DNA of 49,555 nt from Lachnospiraceae bacterium UBA1683 (GCA_002320245.1 DCKD01000068.1:1-49555), one strand, 5' to 3'; shown: positions 1 through 8,733, counted from the first letter of the stretch. Notes: generated by a model not told the origin, from the sequence alone. Program-made: numbers and translations.

Positions 1-43
1 ATCCCGCCTTTCAGTTGATGCCTATATTTTACCATATATTGCC

Positions 44-247
44 GTGAAATCCTTGCATGAATTAATCAGCGTTTCCTTAGAAAAGATATCAAAATTGATG
101 GGGCATAAAAGTGTAGCTACAACATTCGAAATCTATTGTGGAATCATGGAAGCTAAGAAAGAAATAGCCAAAACCATTGATTCTGTAATGGATCCGGCAA
201 TTGGTGCAATCAAAGTTCGCAGCAGAGGAGGGATAGCATGCGTGTAA
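44..247 (+). pseudogene. C-terminal fragment of a tyrosine integrase
   Basis: The short reading frame holds the box II region of a phage or ICE-type tyrosine recombinase: a stretch like VSLEKISKLMGHKSVATT followed by FEIY, with the conserved LGH-type histidine and the tyrosine nucleophile. The HxLRHT block that should lie just before it is missing or scrambled: the upstream bases in all three frames do not rebuild it, so the start at 44 is only the first ATG. It overlaps the next integrase remnant by 10 bases, as tandem integrase genes often do. I infer a dead, truncated gene. The rest may lie before the window, but the missing block argues for an internal deletion. Confidence 0.7.
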
Positions 248-1352
248 AACCTATCATAAAACCTCCAGTTAGTGAAACTTTCTTTTACGGGAAAATTATT
301 TCATGGAAATTCAGTGATGGTGTAACTTATGTCAAAGCTCGGAAAAAATATTGTTTTCGTTTTGAAATTGTTTTTGAATCAGGAAAAGTTTGTCCAATGC
401 AAAGAGGTGGATTTGTTTCTAAAACAGAAGCGATAAAAGCAAGAGAAAATACAATCAAACAACTGCATGAAAAAACATTTGTACCATTTGAATATACAGC
501 CAGAGAATTTTTTGATTATTGGCTTTACTATTATATGATTGATGAAACTGACATTGCTTACAATACCTATACGGCATATCGGAATATCATATATAATTAT
601 TTTTTGGTAGTCTGGGGTGATAAAAAAATCACATCTATACAGAGAGATGATTTGATTGCAGCGTTCGATAGTATCCCCTACAAGTCCACATTGAGAACTG
701 CATATGGTGTTGTTGGTGCATCTTTTCAATATGCATTGGAAAATCATATTATCTATTTGAATCCTGTAAAATCTGCAATAAAAGTAAAACGAAAAACAGA
801 GAAAAAATGTGAAATAGAGAATAATAAGAAGACAGAACCTGTTGATCAGCTTCCGTCTTTACCGGCAGTTTATACGCTTCAGCAGGTTACGATAATGCAA
901 ACAAGAAGAACCTAAAATTTTTATAGCATTATTGTTAGCACTGACAGCCGGCTTACGCATATCAGAAATTATTGCGCGCAAATATCCCAGACTTTCATGA
1001 CTATGGATATCTGTGTTGTCAGGACGATGGCAAACCATACAATCGGAGTTTTGCCCAAAATGCATATACAAGGTTAATGAAAAAATGTGGTTTTACAAAA
1101 ATACCTTGGAGAAAACTACGCAATACATACGCAACAATTCTGGCAGAATTTGAAATAAGCATGAAAGCTATTGCTGCAAGCTTAGGGCATTATTCAGCTG
1201 ATTTTACCCAAGAAATATACGTTAATACGGAAAGAGTTGTATACAATGCCGACTGCGAAATAATAGCCTTTGCTTTGGAGGTTTTGCCTAATAACAACGC
1301 CGCACAATTGATTCCGCTTGACGAAAGATATTTGCTTGAAGTTCTTCCCTAA
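238..1352 (+). pseudogene. Broken tyrosine integrase (N-terminal part, frameshift, internal deletion)
   Basis: The first 225 codons (238-915) look like an integrase N-terminus: an arm-binding region and then the SAM-like core-binding domain (EYTAREFFDYWLYYY). Near 890 the frame shifts. Another frame carries the box I motif GLRISEIIA with the catalytic arginine, and then stops. A third frame, open from about 972 to 1352, gives the C-terminal catalytic part (LRNTYAT, LGHYSADF, then EIYVN with the tyrosine). Most of the residues between box I and the C-terminal block are gone. The histidine normally before LR appears as arginine (WRKLR where WHDLR is usual), a second sign of decay. With the fragment before it, this looks like an old tandem-integrase module from an excised or eroded element. 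Confidence 0.8.
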
Positions 1353-1631
1353 AATGTATATAATAGTGTAGATTGGATGAGTTCAATCACATATTAGATG
1401 CTTCTGTAATGTTGTATCGTGTTGTATAATTATGCATAGTGTTTTCCAGTGATAAATAGTAAGGGAAATATGAGAAAAATGACCAAACCGGATTTTTGAG
1501 CGAAAAACACATAAAATCAGTAAAATTTGCATACGAAAAACAACATAAAAAATATCGATTTTTCACTTTGAAAAGTCAAAAACAGGTTCGAATGAATTTG
1601 TGAAATATATACAAAAACAGAAAGGAAATAT
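1353..1631. other. AT-rich intergenic stretch after the integrase remnants
   Basis: About 280 bases with no convincing gene. It is rich in A tracts and separates the decayed integrases from the housekeeping block. I see no tRNA and no clear attachment-site duplication. A good Shine-Dalgarno (AAAGGAAA) sits just before the ATG at 1632, but no promoter here is convincing enough to call. The promoter for the radical-SAM operon must lie in this stretch or further upstream. Confidence 0.5.
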
Positions 1632-3497
1632 ATGAGAAAACTTGCATTAAATGATGAAATATTACTAAAAATCGAGAAGCCAGCCCGCTATATCGGCAAT
1701 GAAGTCAATAGTGTCATGAAAGACCCGGAAAAAGTGGATATCCGGTTCGCCATGTGTTTCCCGGACGTATATGAGATAGGGATGTCCCACCTTGGCATTC
1801 AGATTCTGTATGATATGTTTAACAGACGGGAAGATGTGTGGTGTGAACGTGTCTATTCTCCGTGGATTGATTTGGACAAAATTATGCGCGAAGAACAGAT
1901 TCCGCTGTTCGCACTGGAGTCACAGGATGCGGTAAAGGAATTTGATTTTCTTGGAATCACCATTCAGTTTGAAATGTGTTATACAAACATTTTGCAGGTA
2001 CTAGAACTGAGCCAGATTCCGCTGCACAGTACAGAACGAACGGAAGACCATCCGATTGTCATTGGCGGCGGACCGTGTACTTACAACCCGGAACCGCTGG
2101 CGGAATTCTTTGATTTGTTTTATATCGGCGAGGGCGAGACCGTCTACGATGAACTGCTGGACCTTTATAAAACCTGTAAGGCACAGGGAATGAGCCGCCG
2201 GAAATTTCTGGAGTTTGCCGCCGGGATTGAAGGCATCTACGTGCCGCAGTTTTATGAGCCGGAATACAACGAAGACGGAACAATGAAGGCATTTCACAGA
2301 ATCAATGAACATGCCCCTGAAAAGATAAAAAAACAAATCGTGATGGATGTTACGAACGCCACTTACCCGATGCGTCCGGTCGTACCGTTTATCAAAGCAA
2401 CACAAGACCGTGTTGTGCTGGAAATTCAGCGGGGATGTATCCGTGGATGCCGTTTCTGTCAGGCTGGAATGCTGTACCGTCCGACAAGAGAGCGTAATGT
2501 GGAGACGCTGAAGGAATATGCCCTCGCGATGCTTGAGAATACCGGACATGAGGAGATTTCGCTGAGTTCCCTGAGCTCCAGTGACTATTCACAGTTGGAG
2601 GAGCTTGTGAACTTCTTAATTGAAGAATTTCCGGGGAAGGGAATTAATATCTCCCTGCCGTCCCTTCGAATTGATGCATTCTCACTGGATGTGATGGGCA
2701 AGGTGCAGGATATCCGGAAGAGCAGCCTGACGTTTGCCCCGGAAGCCGGTTCACAGCGGATGCGAAATGTCATCAATAAGGGGCTGACGGAGGACGATAT
2801 TATTTCCGGAGCGGGACAGGCATTTGAAGGCGGCTGGACAAAAGTAAAACTGTACTTTATGCTCGGACTGCCGACAGAGACCGAAGAAGATATGAAAGAA
2901 ATTGCGCGTCTGTCAGACCGTGTAGCACGCCGCTACTATGAGATACCGAAGGAGGAGAGGCACGGGAAATGCCAGATTACCGCAAGCTCTTCGTTCTTTG
3001 TGCCAAAGCCGTTTACCCCGTTCCAATGGGCGCCGATGTGCACGGCAGAAGAATATGTAGAGCGGGCTTACATCGTAAAACATGAGTTTCAGGAACAGTT
3101 GAACCGGAAAAGCCTGAAATATAACTGGCATGAGGCAGATTTAACTGTATTGGAAGGGGTATTTGCCCGTGGCGACAGAAAATGTGCAAAGGTTCTGGAG
3201 GAGGCATACCGCCTCGGATGCCTCTATGATTCCTGGACAGAGACATTTGATAACTCGCGGTGGATTCAGGCATTTGAGAATACCGGAATCAGCCCGGATT
3301 TTTACAATCTCCGGAAGCGTACAATGGATGAACTGTTCCCGTGGGACTTTATTGACATGGGTGTCAGCAGGAAATTTCTGGAACGGGAATGGAGCCGTGC
3401 AATGAATGGTGAAGTGACGCCAAACTGCCGCAGCAATTGTTCCGGATGCGGAGCCGCACAATTTGGAGGAGGTGTCTGTTATGAAGGCAAGAATTAA
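1632..3497 (+). CDS. TIGR03960-family B12-binding-type radical SAM protein
   Basis: A 621-residue protein with an N-terminal region resembling a B12-binding domain (FPDVYEIGMSHLGIQILYD) and a central radical SAM core whose cluster motif is CIRGCRFCQAG (CxxxCxxC). A Cys-rich tail (CRSNCSGCGA) closes the protein. Family TIGR03960 almost always precedes a TIGR03936 gene and RNase E/G, as here. The reaction is not established; the context suggests a role near tRNA or rRNA processing, which is inference. The next gene starts inside its last codons with a strong SD, so the two are probably translationally coupled. The length fits the family and no damage is visible. Confidence 0.92.
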   Translation: MRKLALNDEILLKIEKPARYIGNEVNSVMKDPEKVDIRFAMCFPDVYEIGMSHLGIQILYDMFNRREDVWCERVYSPWIDLDKIMREEQIPLFALESQDAVKEFDFLGITIQFEMCYTNILQVLELSQIPLHSTERTEDHPIVIGGGPCTYNPEPLAEFFDLFYIGEGETVYDELLDLYKTCKAQGMSRRKFLEFAAGIEGIYVPQFYEPEYNEDGTMKAFHRINEHAPEKIKKQIVMDVTNATYPMRPVVPFIKATQDRVVLEIQRGCIRGCRFCQAGMLYRPTRERNVETLKEYALAMLENTGHEEISLSSLSSSDYSQLEELVNFLIEEFPGKGINISLPSLRIDAFSLDVMGKVQDIRKSSLTFAPEAGSQRMRNVINKGLTEDDIISGAGQAFEGGWTKVKLYFMLGLPTETEEDMKEIARLSDRVARRYYEIPKEERHGKCQITASSSFFVPKPFTPFQWAPMCTAEEYVERAYIVKHEFQEQLNRKSLKYNWHEADLTVLEGVFARGDRKCAKVLEEAYRLGCLYDSWTETFDNSRWIQAFENTGISPDFYNLRKRTMDELFPWDFIDMGVSRKFLEREWSRAMNGEVTPNCRSNCSGCGAAQFGGGVCYEGKN

Positions 3498-4215
3498 ATT
3501 TCAAAAATACGGAGCACTTCGTTTTATCGGACATCTGGATGTGATGCGCTATTTCCAGAAAGTGATGCGCCGTGCGGAGATACCGATTGCATTTACAGGG
3601 GGTTACAGCCCCCATATGATTATGTCCTTTGCCAGTCCGCTTGGCATCGGACTGACCAGCGAGGGTGAATATTTTGATATCGAACTGACAGAACCAATTG
3701 CCAGTAAAGAGGCTGTCCGCCGAATGAATGCCGTCGGCGTGGAAGGAATCCATGTAACGAGTTTCCGCCAGATTTCTGAAGAGAAGAAGGCAACCGGAAT
3801 GGCAATTGTTGCAGCGGCAGATTATCTAGTCGGTACGCGGAAGGGTGTTTTCCCACAAAATCTAGAAGAGCTTGTGGAACAATTTATAAAACAGGCTGAA
3901 ATTACAGTCCTGAAACAAACAAAACGCAGTGAGAAACTGGTCGATATCCGTTCGATGATTTATCAAATGGAAGTGCGTGAATCTTATACATCCCTGCAAG
4001 ACAGCGGAGCAAATCAGATTTTTATGGAACTTGCTGCCGGAAGTGTGGAAAATCTGAAACCTGATTTGGTAATGTCCGCATTCTGCAAATTTGCCGGGTT
4101 GCCCGAAGATTCGATTACATGCACGTATCACCGGTTGGAAATGTATGCGGATACGGGCACAGAAAACACGCGCAAGCTTGTTCCTCTTGAAAGCCTTGGC
4201 AACGATATAATATAA
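3481..4215 (+). CDS. TIGR03936-family radical-SAM-associated protein
   Basis: About 244 residues, the DUF2344 partner of the preceding radical SAM enzyme; in some bacteria the two are one polypeptide. It has no cluster motif of its own. It begins KARIKFQKYGALRFIGHLD, typical of the family. I chose the ATG at 3481 because GGAGGAGG lies 8 bases upstream; an earlier in-frame start at 3463 has no such site. It overlaps the upstream gene by 17 bases and is followed after 18 bases by the RNase gene, so a single operon is likely. Its biochemical role is unknown. Confidence 0.9.
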   Translation: MKARIKFQKYGALRFIGHLDVMRYFQKVMRRAEIPIAFTGGYSPHMIMSFASPLGIGLTSEGEYFDIELTEPIASKEAVRRMNAVGVEGIHVTSFRQISEEKKATGMAIVAAADYLVGTRKGVFPQNLEELVEQFIKQAEITVLKQTKRSEKLVDIRSMIYQMEVRESYTSLQDSGANQIFMELAAGSVENLKPDLVMSAFCKFAGLPEDSITCTYHRLEMYADTGTENTRKLVPLESLGNDII

Positions 4216-4233
4216 TAGAAAGTAGTGTAGAAA

Positions 4234-5427
4234 ATGGAACGAAAAATTCTCATGATGAAAGAAGATAGGTATACGTGGACCTATTTTCAGGAAAATGGTG
4301 AGATTGTTGAGATTCACTGTCATCAGCCGGATACGGAAAAGCAGACTGCCCCGGTACTCGGTAACATATATATTGGAAAAGTCCAAAATATCGCCTCTAA
4401 TATCGGCGCTGCATTTATCGACATCGGGGGTATCAACTGCTATTATGACATGAGTCAGGCAGAACATGCGATATTCACGAATAAAATTGGGAAAAAACCA
4501 CTTTGTATCGGTGACGAACTGGTTGTCCAGATAAGCCGTGAAGCAGTGAAAACAAAAGCGCCGACTGTCAGCAGTAACTTGAATTTTACCGGCCGGTATG
4601 CCGTGCTGACTTCGGGAAATACACGGATTGGCGTTTCTTCAAAGCTTCCGAAGGCAACACGTGAAGAATATAAAAAACGTCTGAATGACTTTGCAAATGA
4701 AGAGTACGGTATCATTTTGCGGACCAACGCAAAATCAGTTCCGTTTCATACCGTGCTTGAGGAAATCCGTCAGCTTCAAAGCCGGTATGAGCAGCTAAAA
4801 AAACGTGCGGTATACAATACTTGCTTTTCTTGCCTGGAATCTGCGCCTCAGGCATATCTGACGGATTTAAAGAACGTCTATACCGATGGGCTGACCGAAA
4901 TTGTTGTAGAAGGTAAAGAGTTGTATACAAAGGTACAAGAATACCTTAAATCTGAATTGCCGGAGCATTCGGAAAAACTCCGTCTTTATGAAGATTCCAT
5001 GCTGTCACTTGCAAATCTTTACAACCTGCACACGGTGCGGGAGCGTGCAATGAATGAGAGGGTATGGCTGAAACATGGCGGATATCTGGTGATTCAGCCG
5101 ACAGAGGCATTGACTGTGGTTGACGTCAACTCCGGAAAGTGTGTTTCTAAAAAGAAAACTGACGACGCATATCTGAAACTAAACCTTGAGGCAGCAGACG
5201 AAATTGCAAAACAGCTTCGTCTGAGGAATATTTCCGGCATTATTCTCGTTGACTTTGTCAACATGGATTCTGGGGAAGATATGCAGCAGCTTCTGAAAGA
5301 TATGCGGGTAAAGTGTGCACAAGACCCGGTACAGACTACGGTTGTTGATGTGACGGAACTACAGCTTGTGGAACTTACAAGAAAGAAAGTGAGAAAGCCA
5401 CTGTATGAGTGCTGGAGGGAAAAATGA
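4234..5427 (+). CDS. rng: Ribonuclease E/G family endoribonuclease, short form
   Basis: A 397-residue RNase G-like enzyme, expected to cleave single-stranded RNA in rRNA maturation and mRNA decay. The S1-like region (GNIYIGKVQNI, GAAFIDIG) is near the N-terminus. The two catalytic aspartates are present in VVDVNSG and ILVDFVNM. The protein ends just after ELTRKKVRKPL, before the Cys-x-x-Cys Zn-link that joins protomers in E. coli RNase E/G, so oligomerisation may differ. The stop codon overlaps the next start (ATGA), indicating coupling. The position after the TIGR03960/TIGR03936 pair is a conserved arrangement in Clostridia. Confidence 0.92.
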   Translation: MERKILMMKEDRYTWTYFQENGEIVEIHCHQPDTEKQTAPVLGNIYIGKVQNIASNIGAAFIDIGGINCYYDMSQAEHAIFTNKIGKKPLCIGDELVVQISREAVKTKAPTVSSNLNFTGRYAVLTSGNTRIGVSSKLPKATREEYKKRLNDFANEEYGIILRTNAKSVPFHTVLEEIRQLQSRYEQLKKRAVYNTCFSCLESAPQAYLTDLKNVYTDGLTEIVVEGKELYTKVQEYLKSELPEHSEKLRLYEDSMLSLANLYNLHTVRERAMNERVWLKHGGYLVIQPTEALTVVDVNSGKCVSKKKTDDAYLKLNLEAADEIAKQLRLRNISGIILVDFVNMDSGEDMQQLLKDMRVKCAQDPVQTTVVDVTELQLVELTRKKVRKPLYECWREK

Positions 5428-5912
5428 GCAAAAAAGAATTAAAAACAAATGCAATGCGGATGCTGGACCGCCTGAAAATCCCATACGAATATGAAACCTA
5501 TGAGTGTGATGGTTTCGTTAGCGGTATCAACACGGCAGACAAGACCGGATTACCGCATGAGCTGGTATATAAGACACTGGTTACAACCGGAAAAAGCGGA
5601 GCACATTATGTATTTGTCCTGCCGATTGAGGCGGAGCTGAATCTCAAAGAGGCGGCAAAGGCCGTCCATGAGAAATCAATTGAAATGTTACATGTGAAAG
5701 ACATTACCAAAGTAACCGGATATGTGCGTGGGGGCTGTACATCCATCGGTATGAAAAAGCAATTTCCGACAATCATTGATGCGAGTGCAAAGAAGCTGGA
5801 AGCCATGTATGTCAGCGGCGGAAAGATTGGCATGCAGTTGAAACTCCATCCGGAAGATTTGAAGAAAGCAGCAAATGCAGAATACGCAGATGTCATTTTT
5901 CACGAAAAGTAG
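5424..5912 (+). CDS. ybaK: YbaK/EbsC-type Cys-tRNA(Pro) deacylase
   Basis: About 162 residues of the YbaK/ProX editing-domain family, which hydrolyses misacylated Cys-tRNA(Pro). Family features are the N-terminal helix, the KTLVT block followed by YVFVLPIEAELNLK, and the glycine-rich VRGGCTSIGMKKQFP loop near the C-terminus. The ATG at 5424 overlaps the RNase stop in an ATGA, and GGAGGG lies just before it; an earlier GTG at 5409 is less likely. The substrate cannot be fixed from sequence alone, because relatives act on other aminoacyl-tRNAs. Confidence 0.9.
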   Translation: MSKKELKTNAMRMLDRLKIPYEYETYECDGFVSGINTADKTGLPHELVYKTLVTTGKSGAHYVFVLPIEAELNLKEAAKAVHEKSIEMLHVKDITKVTGYVRGGCTSIGMKKQFPTIIDASAKKLEAMYVSGGKIGMQLKLHPEDLKKAANAEYADVIFHEK

Positions 5913-5913
5913 A

Positions 5914-5942
5914 TTTACAACTTTCTGTTTTCCCGCTATAAT
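5914..5942 (+). promoter_or_regulatory. Sigma-A type promoter of the aspartate kinase gene
   Basis: TTTACA (5914-5919), a 17-base spacer and a perfect TATAAT (5937-5942), followed by GGAGGATGAG before the ATG at 5982. The leader from the expected start is about 30 bases, too short for a lysine riboswitch, so control by that route at this gene is unlikely. Confidence 0.75.
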
Positions 5943-5981
5943 AGAACAGTCTTAGTAAAATACGTTGGAGGATGAGAAGAA

Positions 5982-7301
5982 ATGAAAAAAGTAGTTAAAT
6001 TCGGCGGAAGCTCGCTGGCAAGCTCGGAGCAGTTCAAGAAAGTCGGCAAGATTATCCGTGCCGATGAGTCCCGTATGTTTGTAGTTCCGTCTGCACCTGG
6101 AAAACGGTTTTCAAATGATACCAAAGTAACAGATATGCTTTATAGCTGCTATGGCGCAGCAATCCGTGAAAAGAAGTTTGTCGAGCAGTTGGATGAGATA
6201 CATGCAAGGTATCAGGAGATTATCGACGGTCTGGGACTGACCTTATCCTTAGAGAAAGACTTTGAAATCATACGTGAGAACTTCAGTAAAAAGATTGGCC
6301 GTGACTACGCGGCGTCCAGAGGAGAATATCTGAACGGAAAAGTGATGGCGGCTTATCTTGGATTTGAATTTATAGATGCAGCGGAAGTCATCCGGTTCCA
6401 TGATGACCATACATTTGATGAGGATGCGACCAATGTACTGCTGGCGGAGCGCCTGAAGGATTCAAAGGGAGCAGTTATCCCCGGCTTTTACGGAGCGGCG
6501 GAAAACGGAACAGTCGTTACTTTTTCCAGAGGAGGTTCTGATGTGACAGGCTCTCTCGTCGCGCTTGCAGTAAAAGCAGATTTATATGAGAACTGGACAG
6601 ATGTATCTGGTTTCCTGATTGCTGACCCAAGGATTGTAAAGAATCCAAAATCCATTGAAACGATTACATATAAAGAGCTGCGTGAACTTTCTTATATGGG
6701 TGCAAGCGTACTCCACGAAGATGCGATTTTCCCTGTAAGAAAAGCAGGCATTCCGATTAATATACGTAATACAAACGCACCGGAGGACAAGGGAACCCTG
6801 ATTGTTGAAGGGACATGCCGTCAGCCGAAATACACAATTACAGGAATTGCCGGAACAGACGGATTCGCATCTGTTACGATTGAAAAGGCAATGATGAACT
6901 CTGAAATCGGATTTTGCCGCAAGGTGCTGCAGGTGTTCGAGGACAACGACATTTCCATTGAACATATGCCGTCCGGCATCGATACGATGACGATTTTTGT
7001 ACATAAGGATGAGTTTGAAGAAAAAGAGCAGCAGGTCCTCGCAGGCATCCATAAGACAATCAATCCGGACCATATCGAGTTGGAGTCCGACCTTGCACTG
7101 ATTGCCATTGTAGGACGTGGTATGCGTGCGACACGCGGGACAGCAGGACGGATTTTTTCCGCACTGGCACATGCACATATTAATGTGAAAATGATTGACC
7201 AGGGTTCCAGTGAGCTGAATATTATCGTAGGTGTCAGGCATGATGACTTTAAGAACGCAATCCGTGCACTGTACGAGATTTTTGTTGTGACACAGATTTG
7301 A
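5982..7301 (+). CDS. lysC: Aspartate kinase
   Basis: A 439-residue monofunctional aspartokinase making aspartyl-4-phosphate for lysine, threonine and methionine synthesis and, in this phylum, diaminopimelate for the wall. The kinase signature KFGGSSLASSEQF is at the N-terminus; FSRGGSDVTGSLVA and WTDVSGFLIADPRIV form the substrate and nucleotide sites. Two ACT-type regulatory domains follow (ITGIAGTDGFASVTI and LALIAIVGRGM). Feedback inhibition is likely but the effector cannot be read from sequence. It has its own promoter and no riboswitch. A 142-bp inverted-repeat element begins 6 bases after the stop codon. Confidence 0.95.
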   Translation: MKKVVKFGGSSLASSEQFKKVGKIIRADESRMFVVPSAPGKRFSNDTKVTDMLYSCYGAAIREKKFVEQLDEIHARYQEIIDGLGLTLSLEKDFEIIRENFSKKIGRDYAASRGEYLNGKVMAAYLGFEFIDAAEVIRFHDDHTFDEDATNVLLAERLKDSKGAVIPGFYGAAENGTVVTFSRGGSDVTGSLVALAVKADLYENWTDVSGFLIADPRIVKNPKSIETITYKELRELSYMGASVLHEDAIFPVRKAGIPINIRNTNAPEDKGTLIVEGTCRQPKYTITGIAGTDGFASVTIEKAMMNSEIGFCRKVLQVFEDNDISIEHMPSGIDTMTIFVHKDEFEEKEQQVLAGIHKTINPDHIELESDLALIAIVGRGMRATRGTAGRIFSALAHAHINVKMIDQGSSELNIIVGVRHDDFKNAIRALYEIFVVTQI

Positions 7302-7307
7302 TACTTT

Positions 7308-7449
7308 GTAACTGTTCAGAGCCAGGCAAATCCATACAGAAAGTGTAATGAATGCTTGCATTCATAAACACATTTTTGCATGAATGTATTTGGCGGATAC
7401 GCTACACCGGAAATGCACAGCATTTTCGAGGTTGGCTCTGAACAGTTAC
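7308..7449. repeat. 142-bp MITE-like element with perfect 17-bp terminal inverted repeats
   Basis: GTAACTGTTCAGAGCCA (7308-7324) is exactly repeated in inverse as TGGCTCTGAACAGTTAC (7433-7449). The interior has no gene but contains a second palindrome (ATGAATGC / GCATTCAT near 7347). The bases directly outside the ends, GATACTTT (7300-7307) and GATATTTT (7450-7457), match at 7 of 8 positions, which may be an aged target duplication that overlaps the lysC stop codon. A related, shorter structure lies at 19672-19725. No transposase for it is in the window. Confidence 0.75.
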
Positions 7450-7509
7450 GATATTTTAATATTCAGAAGATATTTCGTAAAACAGCAGACGTAAGGCAGG
7501 TTATTTGAC

Positions 7510-7929
7510 ATGAACATTTTGTTCTTTTTGAAACCGAAGAGTGAGGTGGCATATATCTATGACTACTGCACACTCCGGCAGGTATTAGAAACAATGGAAT
7601 ACCACAAGTATGCATCGATTCCCATGCTCAATAAAGACGGGGAATATGTGGGCACTATGACAGAGGGCGACTTGCTCTGGGGAATCAAAGATTACCGCAA
7701 TCTGAATTTGAAAAAATCGGAAAATATTTTTATCAAAGATTTTCCACGGCGCGCGGATTATGATGTCGTCCGTGCAGATTCGGATATGGAAGATCTAATC
7801 AAAAAGGCGATGAACCAGAATTTCGTTCCGGTTGTAGATGATCAGAATAAATTTATCGGGATTATTACACGAAAGAGTATTATCGAGTATTGTTATGAAC
7901 ATATGTCTGAGAAAGATACAGGAAAATAG
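7510..7929 (+). CDS. Two-CBS-domain protein
   Basis: A 139-residue protein made almost entirely of a CBS pair: YDYCTLRQVLETMEYHKYASIPMLNKDG starts the first repeat and LIKKAMNQNFVPVVDDQNKFIGIITRKSIIEY completes the second. CBS pairs bind adenine nucleotides and act as energy or ligand sensors. No enzymatic or DNA-binding domain is attached, so the partner is unknown. It lies between the inverted-repeat element and the ribosomal promoter at 7964. The SD (AAGGCAGG) is modest. The ligand cannot be predicted from what I see. Confidence 0.85.
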   Translation: MNILFFLKPKSEVAYIYDYCTLRQVLETMEYHKYASIPMLNKDGEYVGTMTEGDLLWGIKDYRNLNLKKSENIFIKDFPRRADYDVVRADSDMEDLIKKAMNQNFVPVVDDQNKFIGIITRKSIIEYCYEHMSEKDTGK

Positions 7930-7963
7930 ATTCGGAAAGATACGGAAAAAGAGAAAATACATA

Positions 7964-7992
7964 TTGACATAATAAAAAATGCATGATATATT
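7964..7992 (+). promoter_or_regulatory. Promoter of the rplU operon
   Basis: Perfect TTGACA (7964-7969), a 17-base spacer and TATATT (7987-7992). This near-consensus promoter stands about 90 bases before rplU and should drive rplU-prp-rpmA. Confidence 0.8.
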
Positions 7993-7999
7993 CTAATAG

Positions 8000-8080
8000 T
8001 ATGCCGCACAATGAGGTTGGAAAGTTCTGTGAATTTCACAGACACCGTAATTGGCGAGTAATGATAATAGGAGGTGCCAT
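8000..8080 (+). ncRNA. Putative L21 leader (5' UTR structure)
   Basis: The roughly 80-base leader between the promoter and rplU contains a hairpin TCTGTGAA / TTCACAGA (8026-8042) followed by ACCGTAATTGGCGAG and the SD AGGAGG. Firmicute rplU transcripts often carry an autoregulatory L21 leader at this position. Position, size and the conserved-looking GCCGCACAATGAGG and TTGGCGAG segments fit. I cannot fold it against the Rfam model here, so the family name is inferred. Confidence 0.55.
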
Positions 8081-8389
8081 ATGTACGCGATTATAGCAAC
8101 AGGTGGTAAACAGTACAAAGTAGCCGAAGGCGATATCATTAAAGTAGAGAAACTTGGTGCAGAGGCTGGAGAAACTTATACATTTGACCAGGTTCTTGCA
8201 GTGAACAACGACAAAATGGTTGTTGGAAATCCTACTGTAGACGGAGCAACAGTTACAGCATCCGTAATCGGTGATGGAAAAGGCAAAAAAGTTGTTGTTT
8301 ACAAGTATAAGAGAAAGACTGGATACCATAAGAAAAATGGTCACAGACAGCATTACACAGCAGTTAAGATTGAAAAGATCAATGCTTAA
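8081..8389 (+). CDS. rplU: 50S ribosomal protein L21
   Basis: A 102-residue protein with typical L21 sequence: YAIIATGGKQYKVAEGD at the N-terminus and KKVVVYKYKRKTGYHKKNGHRQ at the basic C-terminus, which contacts 23S rRNA. The ATG at 8081 follows AGGAGGTGCCAT; an upstream in-frame ATG at 8051 lies in the leader and lacks an SD. First gene of rplU-prp-rpmA, the standard Firmicute order. Confidence 0.98.
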   Translation: MYAIIATGGKQYKVAEGDIIKVEKLGAEAGETYTFDQVLAVNNDKMVVGNPTVDGATVTASVIGDGKGKKVVVYKYKRKTGYHKKNGHRQHYTAVKIEKINA

Positions 8390-8395
8390 TTAACG

Positions 8396-8728
8396 ATGAT
8401 TAGTGTAACTATTTATGTGGATGAAAAACAGACATATACAGGATTTGATGTCGCAGGACACGCCGGTTTCGCTGAATCCGGCAGGGATATTGTCTGTGCG
8501 GCCGCATCGGTTCTGATTATCAATACACTGAATGCAATTGAATCTTTTACAAAAGAGGAGACAAGCTGTGTCAGTGATGAAGATACCGGGAGCATTGAAT
8601 TCCGGTTTAAAGGACGGCCTGGACATGATGCTGTTCTGCTGATGAGGTCCATGGTTCTCGGCTTACAGAGCATGGAAGAAGACAGCAGTTATAAGCCATA
8701 TATTGATATTATTTTCGAGGAGGTGTAA
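8396..8728 (+). CDS. prp: Ribosomal-processing cysteine protease Prp
   Basis: A 110-residue protease. The catalytic histidine is in GHAGFAESG and the catalytic cysteine follows in DIVCAAASVL, the GHAGxxxxGxDxVCAA signature of the family. Prp removes the N-terminal extension of ribosomal protein L27 during ribosome assembly in Firmicutes. The substrate gene, with a matching cleavage site, lies 5 bases downstream. The start lies 6 bases after the rplU stop with little SD, so coupling to rplU is likely. Confidence 0.95.
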   Translation: MISVTIYVDEKQTYTGFDVAGHAGFAESGRDIVCAAASVLIINTLNAIESFTKEETSCVSDEDTGSIEFRFKGRPGHDAVLLMRSMVLGLQSMEEDSSYKPYIDIIFEEV

Positions 8729-8733
8729 CTACC

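Noticed and set aside
2001..2549. Long minus-strand open frame inside the TIGR03960 gene
   Set aside because: It is fully antisense to a clear radical SAM coding sequence and has no SD or domain.
5913..5981. Lysine riboswitch in front of lysC
   Set aside because: The gap is only 69 bases and already holds a complete promoter and the SD; there is no room for the aptamer.
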